Part shown: positions 24,607-32,754 of the stretch, piece by piece
Position numbering within the stretch: the stretch's first letter is position 1
Layout of the letters: every line of letters begins with the position of its first letter
Assembly: GCA_027622595.1 (NCBI GenBank)
Contig: JAQBZZ010000013.1
Location: forward strand, 1 to 41,386
DNA length: 41,386 bases
Reading direction: 5' to 3'
From: Chloroflexota bacterium
GTDB lineage: Bacteria; Chloroflexota; Dehalococcoidia; Lucifugimonadales; UBA2985
Translations under genes and position numbers: made by a program
Notes under the pieces: generated by a model
Databases searched by the model: none
What the model was told of the DNA's origin: nothing
What the model saw: the letters and a program-made list of their open reading frames with translations, nothing else

Positions 24607-26169
24607 TTACAGAGGAATGTTTCCATGCTTCTTTGGAGGGAGCGTCTCCCGCTTGTTCTCAAGCATGGCCAATGCGCTGATAATCCTTGGGCGGGTCTCA
24701 GCAGGGTCTATGACATCGTCTATGTAGCCCCTGCTGGCGGCTATGTACGGGTTGGCGAAGCGGTCATGGTATTCCGCGCTCAGCTTCTCCCTGGTCTGTT
24801 CCTGGTTTTCCGATTGCTTGATCTCGTCCCTGAAGATGACGTTAACCGCCGCATCCGGCCCCATAACCGCTATCTCCGCTGAGGGCCACGCGAAGTTGAT
24901 GTCGCCTCTGAGGTGTTTGCTGCTCATGACTATGTATGCCCCGCCATATGCCTTGCGGATTAGGACGCTCACCTTGGGAACGGTGGCTTCAGCATAGGCG
25001 TAGAGCAGCTTGGCTCCGTGGCGGATGATACCTCCGTATTCCTGGTCAGAACCGGGCAGAAAACCGGGCACATCTACCAGCGTCACCAGTGGTATGTTGA
25101 AAGCGTCGCAGAAGCGGACGAAACGTGCCGCCTTTGTGGAAGCCTCGATGTCGAGGACTCCTGCTAGGTACGCCGGCTGTTGCGCCACGATTCCCACTGT
25201 CTTACCGTTCATCCTGGCGTACCCTACGATGATGTTTCGGGCATAGCCCTCTTGCACTTCCATGAAGTCGCCTGCGTCCACGATGTGTTGGATAAGCTCC
25301 TTCATATCGTATGACTTGTTAGGGTCCTCCGGCACAATCTCCCTAAGCTCAGGGTCGATCCTTCCCGCATCGTCTGGAGATGCGAAGACGGGAGGGTCGT
25401 CTCCATTGTTTTGTGGGAGGAAGGTCAGCAGTCTGCGGACCTGTTTCAGGCACTCCTCTTCCCCTTCACTGGCGAAATGAGCGACGCCGGTCTTGGTGAA
25501 GTGGGTCAACCATCCGCCCAGCTCCTCATGGGTCACTTCCTCGCCTGTGGCGGCTTTTATGACATCGGGCCCGGTGATGTACATCTGTCCAATGCCGTTG
25601 ACCATGAAGATAAAATCGGTGAGAGAAGGGGAGTACACGGCGCCTCCGGCGGCTGGCCCCATAATCACCGAAATCTGTGGAACTACCCCGGAGAACAGGG
25701 TGTTGCGCAGTATGATCTCTCCGTATCCGGCAAGGCTTGTAACGCCTTCCTGGATGCGTGCTCCCCCGGAGTCGTTGAGGCCGACGATGGGAGCGCCGTT
25801 CTTGGCGGCTAGGTCCATGACTTTGCAGATTTTCTCACCAACCACCTCAGATACGGAACCGCCAAGCACCGTGAAGTCCTGTGAGAATACGAAAGTCGTT
25901 CTTCCGTTTACCTTTCCATAGCCGATGACCACGGCATCGCCAAGGAACTGCTTGTCCGCCAGGCCCAGGTCCGTTGCTCGGTGGGTTACAAACGGGTCTA
26001 GCTCCTGGAATGTGTTTTCGTCCATAAGCACGGCGATGCGCTCCCGTGCTGTTAGCTTACCGCGTGCGTGCTGTTGATCAATGCGGGTCTGTCCGCCACC
26101 CAGGGTGGACTTCTCCCGAAGCTTTCGAAGCTCTTCCAGTCTTTCGGAAGTCGCTCTTATGTTGACCAT
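24607..26169 (-). CDS. mmdA: Acyl-CoA carboxylase/transcarboxylase carboxyltransferase subunit (MmdA/PccB-like)
   Basis: This 520-residue crotonase-fold subunit moves a carboxyl group between biotin and propionyl-CoA or a related acyl-CoA, forming or using methylmalonyl-CoA. Diagnostic blocks include [70 protein letters not shown] and [14 protein letters not shown], which provide the oxyanion holes. GGAGATAGG precedes the ATG. It is the first gene of the operon; a gap of about 172 nt without features separates it from the biotin-carrying subunit, its probable partner. Confidence 0.93.
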   Translation of the reverse strand: MVNIRATSERLEELRKLREKSTLGGGQTRIDQQHARGKLTARERIAVLMDENTFQELDPFVTHRATDLGLADKQFLGDAVVIGYGKVNGRTTFVFSQDFTVLGGSVSEVVGEKICKVMDLAAKNGAPIVGLNDSGGARIQEGVTSLAGYGEIILRNTLFSGVVPQISVIMGPAAGGAVYSPSLTDFIFMVNGIGQMYITGPDVIKAATGEEVTHEELGGWLTHFTKTGVAHFASEGEEECLKQVRRLLTFLPQNNGDDPPVFASPDDAGRIDPELREIVPEDPNKSYDMKELIQHIVDAGDFMEVQEGYARNIIVGYARMNGKTVGIVAQQPAYLAGVLDIEASTKAARFVRFCDAFNIPLVTLVDVPGFLPGSDQEYGGIIRHGAKLLYAYAEATVPKVSVLIRKAYGGAYIVMSSKHLRGDINFAWPSAEIAVMGPDAAVNVIFRDEIKQSENQEQTREKLSAEYHDRFANPYIAASRGYIDDVIDPAETRPRIISALAMLENKRETLPPKKHGNIPL

Positions 26170-26361
26170 TTCCTATCTCCCGTGTCCTTCTTAGTATGTA
26201 TGTCCCAGTGTTTAGGCAGGTTTGTGATGCCTAGCACTTTACGTGCCCATCCTATCAGATTATTCGCCTGTCCGCAATTCTAGTACAATTCCTTTAGAAT
26301 GGCTACTGGTCAAGCACAATTGCTTGAAGGGCCAGTTCATGTATGTTACTCTACAGGTGGA

Positions 26362-26438
26362 CGGGGTGTAGCGCAGCCCGGTAGCGCACTTGCATGGGGT
26401 GTAAGGGGCCGTCGGTTCGAATCCGACCACCCCGACCA
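26362..26438 (+). tRNA. tRNA-Pro (anticodon GGG)
   Basis: A full cloverleaf is readable: acceptor CGGGGTG paired with CACCCCG, D arm GCGC/GCGC, anticodon stem CTTGC/GTAAG with one G-T pair, loop ATGGGGT giving anticodon GGG at 26396-26398, and T arm with GGTTCGAATCC. The 3' CCA is encoded (26436-26438). Apparent protein frames through it are artefacts. Confidence 0.96.
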
Positions 26439-26470
26439 TTTTTCACACGGACTTCTCCAACATTTATTTG

Positions 26471-26514
26471 TTCCACCATCAGGCCACGAATGGAAGGGCC
26501 TGCGCTTGTCTAGG
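26471..26514 (+). repeat. Direct repeat copy 1 upstream of hicB
   Basis: This 44-bp stretch closely matches 26934-26988. In the frame corresponding to the corrected hicA tail it reads [15 protein letters not shown] against IPPLGHELKGLRLAY, so it looks like a relic of another hicA 3' end rather than a random repeat. Confidence 0.7.
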
Positions 26515-26526
26515 GCACCTGACATA

Positions 26527-26733
26527 ATGAAGATACGAGTGATTGTGGAGTATGACCCAGAGACCGCTGATTACGCTGTCTACTGTCCTGAGCTGCCGGG
26601 ATGCGCCAGTGCCGGCGATAGCGAAGAAGAACCCCTGGAGAACATCAAAGAGGCCATAGCCCTATATTTAGAGCCATCCCCTGTGAGTATAAAACCGGAA
26701 GGCAGAGTCTTTGAAATTGAAATCCCTGCCTGA
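26527..26733 (+). CDS. hicB: HicB-family antitoxin (short form)
   Basis: This 68-residue protein has the HicB fold signature: [33 protein letters not shown] followed by a helix ([11 protein letters not shown]) and a final strand. It would neutralise the RNA-cleaving HicA toxin. It lacks the C-terminal DNA-binding domain seen in longer HicB proteins, as minimal HicB proteins do. No obvious ribosome-binding site is seen before the ATG. Its stop overlaps the hicA start (TGATG). Confidence 0.85.
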   Translation: MKIRVIVEYDPETADYAVYCPELPGCASAGDSEEEPLENIKEAIALYLEPSPVSIKPEGRVFEIEIPA

Positions 26734-27073
26734 TGACACAACGCCGTCCTAGGCTAACGGCTGACGAAGTCATAAGGGTTCTTCGGCGTCAAGGTTTCAC
26801 GTTGGTCTCCCAGAGAGGGGCAGCCATCAGAAATGGCGTCACGATGAGGCAGGAAGACAGGTCATTGTTGCCTATCACAGAGGTAAGCAACTGCCGGTCG
26901 GTACGCTCAACGCCATAATGGAAGGAAGTGTAATTCCACCGCTAGGCCACGAATTGAAAGGCCTACGCTTGGCCTACGCTTGTCTAGGACTGGTTCCGCT
27001 ATATCTTGCAAACCTGGATATGTACTTATGGGTGCAGGGCAGCGCTCTGCTGAGCCTCCGGCATAGGACATAA
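26733..27073 (+). pseudogene. hicA: Frameshifted HicA-family toxin
   Basis: The N-terminus (PRLTADEVIRVLRRQGFTL then VSQRG) is a clear HicA start, but the annotated frame then goes off-family and stops at 26918. Another frame, entered at the G run around 26817-26821, gives SHQKWRHDEAGRQVIVAYHR with the catalytic-histidine context, then GKQLPVGTLNAIM, the normal HicA end. A one-base insertion or two-base deletion in the run would restore it. The corrected frame continues beyond the usual end to TAA 27071-27073 through the second direct repeat. The toxin is therefore probably dead while its antitoxin is intact. Confidence 0.75.
26934..26988 (+). repeat. Direct repeat copy 2 at the hicA 3' end, with internal 11-bp duplication
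   Basis: It matches 26471-26514 with scattered differences and contains a perfect tandem duplication of GCCTACGCTTG (26961-26971 and 26972-26982) absent from copy 1. The pair brackets the hicBA genes. Confidence 0.7.
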
Positions 27074-27076
27074 TAA

Positions 27077-28516
27077 TTGGGCCAAAATAAGTGGCAAACG
27101 AGCTTCGAATCCGCCTCCTGGTTGACCGTCGGCCTAGTCAGCCTGGGGGTTTTCTTTACCGCCCTTGACCAGACGGTTGTGGTGACGGTGCTGCCAGAGG
27201 TCATGCTGGACATGGAGATTCCTCCCACGAAGCTTGCCCAGGCATCGTGGATAATCACCGGATACCTCATTGGCTATACGGTCGCGATACCCCTTGTGGC
27301 CCGCCTCTCCGACGCCTACGGCCACGCCAATCTCTTCAGAGGGTCGCTTGTGGTCTTTGCACTCGGTTCCGTGCTGGTGGCACTTTCGCCCAACCTGCCC
27401 TGGCTTGTTGGTGCGCGGGTGCTTCAGGCCGTGGGCGGCGGTGCGATCATCCCCATCGGCATGGCGCTTGTGACGCAGGCGCTGCCGGGTCGTCGTAGAG
27501 CGATGGCCGTCTGCATCGTGGGCGCCGCCGCGGAGATGGGGGTGGTGCTGGGGCCTCTGTACGGCGGCGGCATCACCGAGGCCCTTGGATGGCGGTGGCT
27601 CTTCTGGCTGGATGTTCCACAGGCCGCCATCATTCTGCTGACCATCCGCGCCATTCACAACCGCCCAAGTCCAGGCACAAAGGTCGACTACCTTAGCGGG
27701 CTGCTCCTGGCGGCCGTGCTGACCGTACTGGTCTTGGCTCTCTCCCGGCGCGACCTATTCACCGCGTCCTCTGCCATGCCGTATCTGCTTGTGGCGGTAT
27801 CGGCCCTTGGCCTACTGGCTCTCGTCTGGTGGCAGAGGCGTGTGGAGCAACCGCTGCTGGCCCCCGTCTTCTTTCGCTCTCGGTCTGCTCTGTCGGCCGT
27901 CGGTGCCAAGCTGCTGATGGGCGCGGCACTCATCATAGCCCTGGTCACAGTGCCATTGATGGCCAACACTGTCCTTGAGCAAAGCCCGCTGGAGGGCGGC
28001 CTGCGTCTCATGCGCCTAACGGGGGCCGTGCCCATAGGCGCGCTTTGCGGAGGGTATTTGGCATACCGCGTCGGTGCGAGGGCTGTCGTCGCGGTTGGGC
28101 TGGTGGTGGCGGCAATCGGTCTGTATTTGCTGAGCGGGTGGGGGTTGGACCTCAGCGACCCGCAGCTAACGATTCACCTGGCGATGGCTGGCCTCGGCTT
28201 CGGGCTGGTGATCGCGCCCCTGTTCGTGACGGCGATGGACGCCGGCCCCGACGACTACCAGGCGACGGCCGCGTCGCTGGTGACGGTGGCGCGCATGATA
28301 GGGATGGCCCTCGGTCTGGCGGCCCTGAGCGCGTGGGGGATGGACCGGTTTCTTGTCCTCACCGCGGCGCTTCCCCCGGCCCTGGCTCCGGAGTATGGCG
28401 AGAAGTTGAACCAGGCGTCCATTGCTCTCTTCCAGGAGTTTTTCAGGGTGTCGATGGCGCTATGTCTTGTGGCCCTGGTGCCGGTCATGGGGATGGGAGG
28501 GAGGAAGGGGAGGTAG
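27077..28516 (+). CDS. MFS exporter, DHA2 (14-helix drug:H+ antiporter) type
   Basis: This inner-membrane transporter (479 residues) probably expels drugs or small amphiphiles in exchange for protons. The N-terminus has FFTALDQTVVVTVLPEVM, the family's motif D1-like Asp. VARLSDAYGHANLF is motif A, and ARVLQAVGGGAIIPIGMALV and EMGVVLGPLYGG are motifs B and C. The start is tentatively TTG 27077, as no ATG or clear ribosome-binding site lies between the preceding stops and the conserved region. Substrate is unknown. Confidence 0.88.
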   Translation: MGQNKWQTSFESASWLTVGLVSLGVFFTALDQTVVVTVLPEVMLDMEIPPTKLAQASWIITGYLIGYTVAIPLVARLSDAYGHANLFRGSLVVFALGSVLVALSPNLPWLVGARVLQAVGGGAIIPIGMALVTQALPGRRRAMAVCIVGAAAEMGVVLGPLYGGGITEALGWRWLFWLDVPQAAIILLTIRAIHNRPSPGTKVDYLSGLLLAAVLTVLVLALSRRDLFTASSAMPYLLVAVSALGLLALVWWQRRVEQPLLAPVFFRSRSALSAVGAKLLMGAALIIALVTVPLMANTVLEQSPLEGGLRLMRLTGAVPIGALCGGYLAYRVGARAVVAVGLVVAAIGLYLLSGWGLDLSDPQLTIHLAMAGLGFGLVIAPLFVTAMDAGPDDYQATAASLVTVARMIGMALGLAALSAWGMDRFLVLTAALPPALAPEYGEKLNQASIALFQEFFRVSMALCLVALVPVMGMGGRKGR

Positions 28517-28606
28517 CTGTTGCAACCCATTACATCCTGTCATTCAATGAGAATAGCCCGCTCACCCTGAGCTTGTCGAAGGGTCACCACCACCCTCTTC
28601 ACATCC

Positions 28607-28695
28607 TGTCATACTGAGGAGTGAAGCGACGAAGAATCTTGGGCGGGGCAACTATACAAAGGCCTTGGATTCTTCGCCTGCGGCTCAGAATGACA
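28607..28695. repeat. MITE-like palindromic element with adjoining repeat phrase
   Basis: The element runs from TGTCATACTGAGGAG to GGCTCAGAATGACA, with inner arms CGACGAAGAATC and GATTCTTCGCC. The ends are near-perfect inverted repeats. Just upstream (28561-28588) is the phrase CTCACCCTGAGCTTGTCGAA also seen inside the nuo operon. The whole 28517-28779 gap between the transporter and the next gene holds only this repeat material. Confidence 0.7.
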
Positions 28696-28779
28696 AGAAG
28701 GAAACAATGATATTAGTGTGGGCCACGCTTGGCGACAGCATACGGCAGCTTTGAATCCCTGATTGGCCACCTTCACCAC

Positions 28780-29214
28780 CTACGGCGTAAGTTTCTCCTT
28801 AAAGCGTTGCAAAATGCCAATGCCGGTGGTGAGGTTTTCCACAGTTGCTGGGGCCCGAAACTGTGCCTCACCGACGGTAACCGTGAAGTATTCTGTCGCA
28901 TCGCTCGGCGGGATGGAAAGAGTAGAGGGCGGTTCTGAAGAGCCACTCCCTCCCCCCGCGCTTTGATGCCGCCAGCGGAAACGCTTTGGATAACTTCCCA
29001 CCACCTCGACTTCGGGCAAAATATTGTTCCCGACCTGCTTGTAGAAAGTGTGTGCAAGGGATGCTATAGGATTCTTAGCGACGGACAACGTCACGTCGCG
29101 TCGCAGTGCCTCTGCCGCCAACTCCTCACCAGTCCAAGCTCTGTGTGGGTCATCCCGAAGCATTGAGACAGCCAGCTTGGTAAACCCCCTGTTGATACCT
29201 TTAGGCCTCACCAT
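28780..29214 (-). CDS. Unknown small protein, possible winged-helix domain
   Basis: This 144-residue protein is not recognised as a named family. Its first 85 residues (GFTKLAVSMLRDDP..., WTGEELAAEALRRD, NPIASLAHTFYKQ) have the helix-turn-helix rhythm of winged-helix domains found next to restriction or chromatin-type modules; this is pattern-based inference. A Ser/Gly-rich linker (about 86-100) follows, then a short region ending in GIGILQRFKEKLTP. The ATG has AAAGGAGA 6 nt upstream, and an excellent promoter lies at 29271-29298, so it is likely expressed. It is a lone gene flanked by repeats and an unrelated operon. Confidence 0.65.
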   Translation of the reverse strand: MVRPKGINRGFTKLAVSMLRDDPHRAWTGEELAAEALRRDVTLSVAKNPIASLAHTFYKQVGNNILPEVEVVGSYPKRFRWRHQSAGGGSGSSEPPSTLSIPPSDATEYFTVTVGEAQFRAPATVENLTTGIGILQRFKEKLTP

Positions 29215-29270
29215 TTCATTCTCCTTTCGCCAAGATATATTAGTTGGTTGGTAACAAACCTATAAGTTAT

Positions 29271-29298
29271 ATTATATACAAGCTCGCTGGGAAGTCAA
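29271..29298 (-). promoter_or_regulatory. Strong sigma-70-type promoter
   Basis: On the minus strand TTGACT and a perfect TATAAT are separated by 16 nt, about 57 nt before the ATG of the small unknown gene. The surrounding stretch (29229-29283) is strikingly AT-rich. Confidence 0.7.
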
Positions 29299-29339
29299 GG
29301 AGGTGATGTGTGATGGGATAGAATGCTTGTACTACAGAC

Positions 29340-30323
29340 CTAGTGCACCCCCTCCGGCCACAGGTGGCAGGCCACGTGGTGGCCTGGCCTGACCTCGATG
29401 AGGGGCGGGTCTATGACCTCGCAGGTCCCCTCGATGGCCGACGGGCAACGGGGATGAAAGCGGCAGCCGGTCGGCGGCTCGGTGGGGCTTGGCGGCTCGC
29501 CGGGGATGACGGGGCGCTGTCGCAGCCTGTTCGCAGGGTCAGGCTCCGGGACGGCTTTTATTAGAGCCACGGTGTACGGATGCAGCGGCTCATCGACAAT
29601 CTGCTCCGCTGGGCCAATCTCCACTATGCGCCCCGCGTACATTACGGCGATCCTGTCTGAAAAATGGCGTGCGGTCGCGATGTCGTGGGTGATGTAGAGG
29701 AAGCCGATGCCGTACGTGTCCTGCAGGTCCCGCATGAGGTAGAGGATTTCCGTACGGCTGGAGGCGTCTATCATCGAAACCGGCTCGTCGGCCAGGATGA
29801 AGTCGGGCCTTAGAATCAACGCCCTTGCGAGCCCCACCCTCTGCCTGAGTCCTCCCGACAGCATGTGGGGGTACTTGGCCGCCATCTCCTCCACGGGCGA
29901 CAACCGCACGTCCTGCAACGCATGGTGAATCATATCGGTCCGCTCCCGGGCGTTGCCGATGCTGTGGATGGCCAGGGGTTCCTCCAGAATCTGTGACACG
30001 CTCATGAAGGCATCCAGGCTGGAGTAAGGGTCTTGGAAAACGCCCTGCGCCCTGCGCCTGAACTTCTTGAGCTTTGAGTCGGGTAGGTTGGTCACGTCCT
30101 CACCATCGAAGAAGATGCGGCCGCCCGTCGGTTTAACGAGCCTTAGCGCGGCACGGCCCAGGGTTGTCTTGCCGCTGCCGGACTCGCCGACAACGGCCAA
30201 GGTCTTGCCCTTTTCAAGCGTCAGCGAGACGCCGTCCAGGGCCTTGACGGGTATGGTGCCTATCAGCCCCTTCCGCGCTTGGAAGTGCACCCGCAGGTCT
30301 TCGATTCTGAGCAGTTCTGTCAC
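29340..30323 (-). CDS. oppF: Oligopeptide-type ABC transporter ATP-binding protein (OppF-like)
   Basis: This is the second ATPase of a peptide/nickel-class importer, with 327 residues. Walker A GESGSGKT is at about residues 46-53. The Q-loop GVFQDPYSSLD, signature LSGGLRQRVGLARA and Walker B FILADEPVSMID follow, with the switch histidine in FLYITHDI. The C-terminal oligopeptide domain includes GCRFHPRCPSA, whose cysteines may bind an iron-sulfur cluster in related proteins. The start is GTG, overlapping the oppD stop (GTGA). It is the last gene of the operon. Confidence 0.95.
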   Translation of the reverse strand: MTELLRIEDLRVHFQARKGLIGTIPVKALDGVSLTLEKGKTLAVVGESGSGKTTLGRAALRLVKPTGGRIFFDGEDVTNLPDSKLKKFRRRAQGVFQDPYSSLDAFMSVSQILEEPLAIHSIGNARERTDMIHHALQDVRLSPVEEMAAKYPHMLSGGLRQRVGLARALILRPDFILADEPVSMIDASSRTEILYLMRDLQDTYGIGFLYITHDIATARHFSDRIAVMYAGRIVEIGPAEQIVDEPLHPYTVALIKAVPEPDPANRLRQRPVIPGEPPSPTEPPTGCRFHPRCPSAIEGTCEVIDPPLIEVRPGHHVACHLWPEGVH

Positions 30324-31318
30324 CGCTTCTCCTTATCGAGAAGCCAGCAGCGTGTCATAAGTCCTTCTTCATTTGTGCCCATTTGGATGGTGAAGACGGG
30401 CGGGCTCTCCCTGTCGCAACGCTCGAAGGCGAACGGACACCGTGGATGAAAACGGCAGCCGGTTGGAGGGTCGGTCAGGTCTGGCGGCGCTCCGGGGATG
30501 AACTGAGGGGCCTCGTTAGACTCCAGCCTGGGTATGCTGTTGAGCAGCTTTTGAGTATACGGGTGCTGTGGCCTCAGGAGCATATCCTCGGCGTTGCCAA
30601 TCTCCACAATCTCGCCCGCGTACATTACCGCTATCCTATCGCAGATGTCGCTGGCCAGGGCGATGTCGTGTGTGATGAAAATGAACGAGATGCCAAGGTC
30701 ACGTTTAAGGTCCTTGAGCAGGTTCATCATCTGGGCCTGGATGCTCACGTCAAGGGCGGAGGTCGGCTCGTCCAGGATGACCAGGCTCGGGTCGAGGACA
30801 AGGGACATGGCGATCATAACCCTCTGCTTCATTCCACCGCTCAACTCGTGAGGGTATCTGTCGACGGCCTCCCTGGGAAGCCGCACCAGGTCGAATAATT
30901 CCAACACCCGCTCTTTCGCTTCTTTACGGAGGTTCTTTTTGCCCTTTTGCCCTTTATTCTCTTCCAAGAACGGCTCGGCCACCTGGTGGCCCACCTTCAG
31001 CACGGGGTTGAGTGAGTTCATCGCCCCCTGAAAGACCATCGACATCTTGCGCCAGCGGACGAGTCGCCGGAACTCCTCGTCCCGCAGGGCAACGATGTCT
31101 TCTCCTTCCAAAACTACCTGGCCGCGGTAGCCGGTCGCATTTGAGGGAAGAAGGCGCATGAGGGCCAGTGAAAGGCTGGTCTTCCCCGACCCTGACTCGC
31201 CGACGATGCCAAGTGCCTGCCCTTTCTCCAGTTGAAAGGAGATGCCGTCGACGGCGCGCACGGGGTCTCCCTGGGTGGCGTAGTGCATGTGTAGGTCGCG
31301 GACATCCAGCAGGCTCAT
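30320..31318 (-). CDS. oppD: Oligopeptide-type ABC transporter ATP-binding protein (OppD-like)
   Basis: This ATPase pairs with OppF to drive uptake. The start is ATG 31318 (MSLLDVRDLHMHY, 332 residues), because the ATG overlaps the oppC stop (ATGA) and upstream residues in the frame are the shadow of oppC. Walker A GESGSGKT, Q-loop MVFQGAMNSLNP, signature LSGGMKQRVMIAM, Walker B LVILDEPTSALD and the switch His of FIFITHDIA are all intact. The C-terminal GCRFHPRCPFAFERC motif is present. Confidence 0.95.
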   Translation of the reverse strand: MSLLDVRDLHMHYATQGDPVRAVDGISFQLEKGQALGIVGESGSGKTSLSLALMRLLPSNATGYRGQVVLEGEDIVALRDEEFRRLVRWRKMSMVFQGAMNSLNPVLKVGHQVAEPFLEENKGQKGKKNLRKEAKERVLELFDLVRLPREAVDRYPHELSGGMKQRVMIAMSLVLDPSLVILDEPTSALDVSIQAQMMNLLKDLKRDLGISFIFITHDIALASDICDRIAVMYAGEIVEIGNAEDMLLRPQHPYTQKLLNSIPRLESNEAPQFIPGAPPDLTDPPTGCRFHPRCPFAFERCDRESPPVFTIQMGTNEEGLMTRCWLLDKEKR

Positions 31319-32754
31319 TGTCGCACCGTCCTCAGACGCGGGTCGACCACCCTCTCCATGCCAAGCGCGATGAGCACGAATGTCAGCGCGGTGAGCACTA
31401 TGAGGATGCCCGGCGGCATCACCCACCACCAGTAACCGACGTACACCGCGCCCGTCCTGAACCCCTGATCGAGAATCTGGCCCCATGTCGGTATCGACGG
31501 GTCGCCAAGCCCAAGGAAACTGAGGCCGGCCTCGGCGAGTATGGCCGCGGGCGTGAAGAATATCATCTGGGCGAAGACGAACGGGGCCATCTGCGGGAAG
31601 ATGTGCCTTAGCATGATGCGCCAGCGGGACGCGCCAAGGGATATGCTGGCTTCAACAAGCTGGCCCGACCTGATTTGTAAAACCATTGACCGTATCACAA
31701 TGGCCATTCCCGGCCAGCCGAAGACGATGAGAATGGCGATGACTATCCACAGCTTCTGGCCAAGGATGAAGGCCAGGAACAGCAGGATTGGCAGCAGGGG
31801 TATGTTGGAGAGAACGTCGGAGAAGCGTTGGATCAAGATGTCCGTCTTGCCCCCCGTGTAGCCGCTGATTATGCCCATTGTGGTGCCTATCACCGTGGCC
31901 ATGACGGCCGTAATCAGCCCTATTGCCAGGGCTACCGGAAAGCCGAAGATGAGGCCCCTGGCCAGGTCTCTCCCCGTGGAATCGGTGCCCATCATCCCGA
32001 ACTGTGAGCCGCCCAGGACGAACTTCACACCCTCGATCGAGTCACGCTCGTTCTGCGACCGGGCCACCACCACGATCTGATACTCGCCTTTTAGGGGCTG
32101 AAAGCCGCCGCCCTGTGTATCCGGGATGCCGAAGACAGCTTCGTCGATGTCGCCCACCAGTCGGCTTGACGATATGTTCACTTGGAACTCGTCCTGGAGA
32201 AACTGGGCTACGTTGACTGCCACGGAAGGCTCTCCCGACAGATGCACTCTGAATGGAGTTTGCTGGTAGCGCAGTATTGGAGGTGTTTCGCCGTTTCTTG
32301 GGGCGGGCACTACGAACCTGTACAGACTGAGGCTCCTGCCATCCGGCCTCATCACCGACACGGAGGTGCTGGGCGGACTGCCGTGATAGGTCACGTTCTG
32401 TATCGAAAATGACGTGAAGGTTGGGGCCTCGTCAAAGGTGTAGTCCACGTTGAAGGTGTAGACGCTCTCGATGCCTCTGGTTGTGTTGCGCACTTCCGTT
32501 GGCTCCGACGCCTCAAATACCGTGTGGTTTACCCGCCGCGAGCCTTCAAAGATGCCTGTCCAGGCAGGAGGCACGTTCTTTGGATTGTCCGCCCATGCCG
32601 CTGGATTGTTCCACAGGCGGGTGCCGAAGTCCAGGGGATTCGTGATTATTGCATATAGGGATATTAACAACATGACGAGGAAGAAGGTCACTCCCACCTT
32701 CCCCGTTGTGGAGGAGAGCAGTTCCGTCAGGGCGGTTTGAAGTCCGCCTCTCAT
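31315..32754 (-). CDS. oppC: Oligopeptide-type ABC transporter permease (OppC-like) with large extracytoplasmic insert
   Basis: This permease has 479 residues against about 300 in typical OppC. The start is ATG 32754 (MRGGLQTALTELL), whose ATGA overlaps the oppB stop. One helix at about residues 20-38 is followed by a domain of about 210 residues rich in beta-type sequence and lying outside the membrane. The normal core then begins with GTDSTGRDLARGLIFG at about 256. The cytoplasmic coupling loop EASISLGASRWRIML and the C-terminal helices are conserved. The insert could contact the unusual solute-binding protein encoded upstream. Confidence 0.92.
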   Translation of the reverse strand: MRGGLQTALTELLSSTTGKVGVTFFLVMLLISLYAIITNPLDFGTRLWNNPAAWADNPKNVPPAWTGIFEGSRRVNHTVFEASEPTEVRNTTRGIESVYTFNVDYTFDEAPTFTSFSIQNVTYHGSPPSTSVSVMRPDGRSLSLYRFVVPAPRNGETPPILRYQQTPFRVHLSGEPSVAVNVAQFLQDEFQVNISSSRLVGDIDEAVFGIPDTQGGGFQPLKGEYQIVVVARSQNERDSIEGVKFVLGGSQFGMMGTDSTGRDLARGLIFGFPVALAIGLITAVMATVIGTTMGIISGYTGGKTDILIQRFSDVLSNIPLLPILLFLAFILGQKLWIVIAILIVFGWPGMAIVIRSMVLQIRSGQLVEASISLGASRWRIMLRHIFPQMAPFVFAQMIFFTPAAILAEAGLSFLGLGDPSIPTWGQILDQGFRTGAVYVGYWWWVMPPGILIVLTALTFVLIALGMERVVDPRLRTVRQ

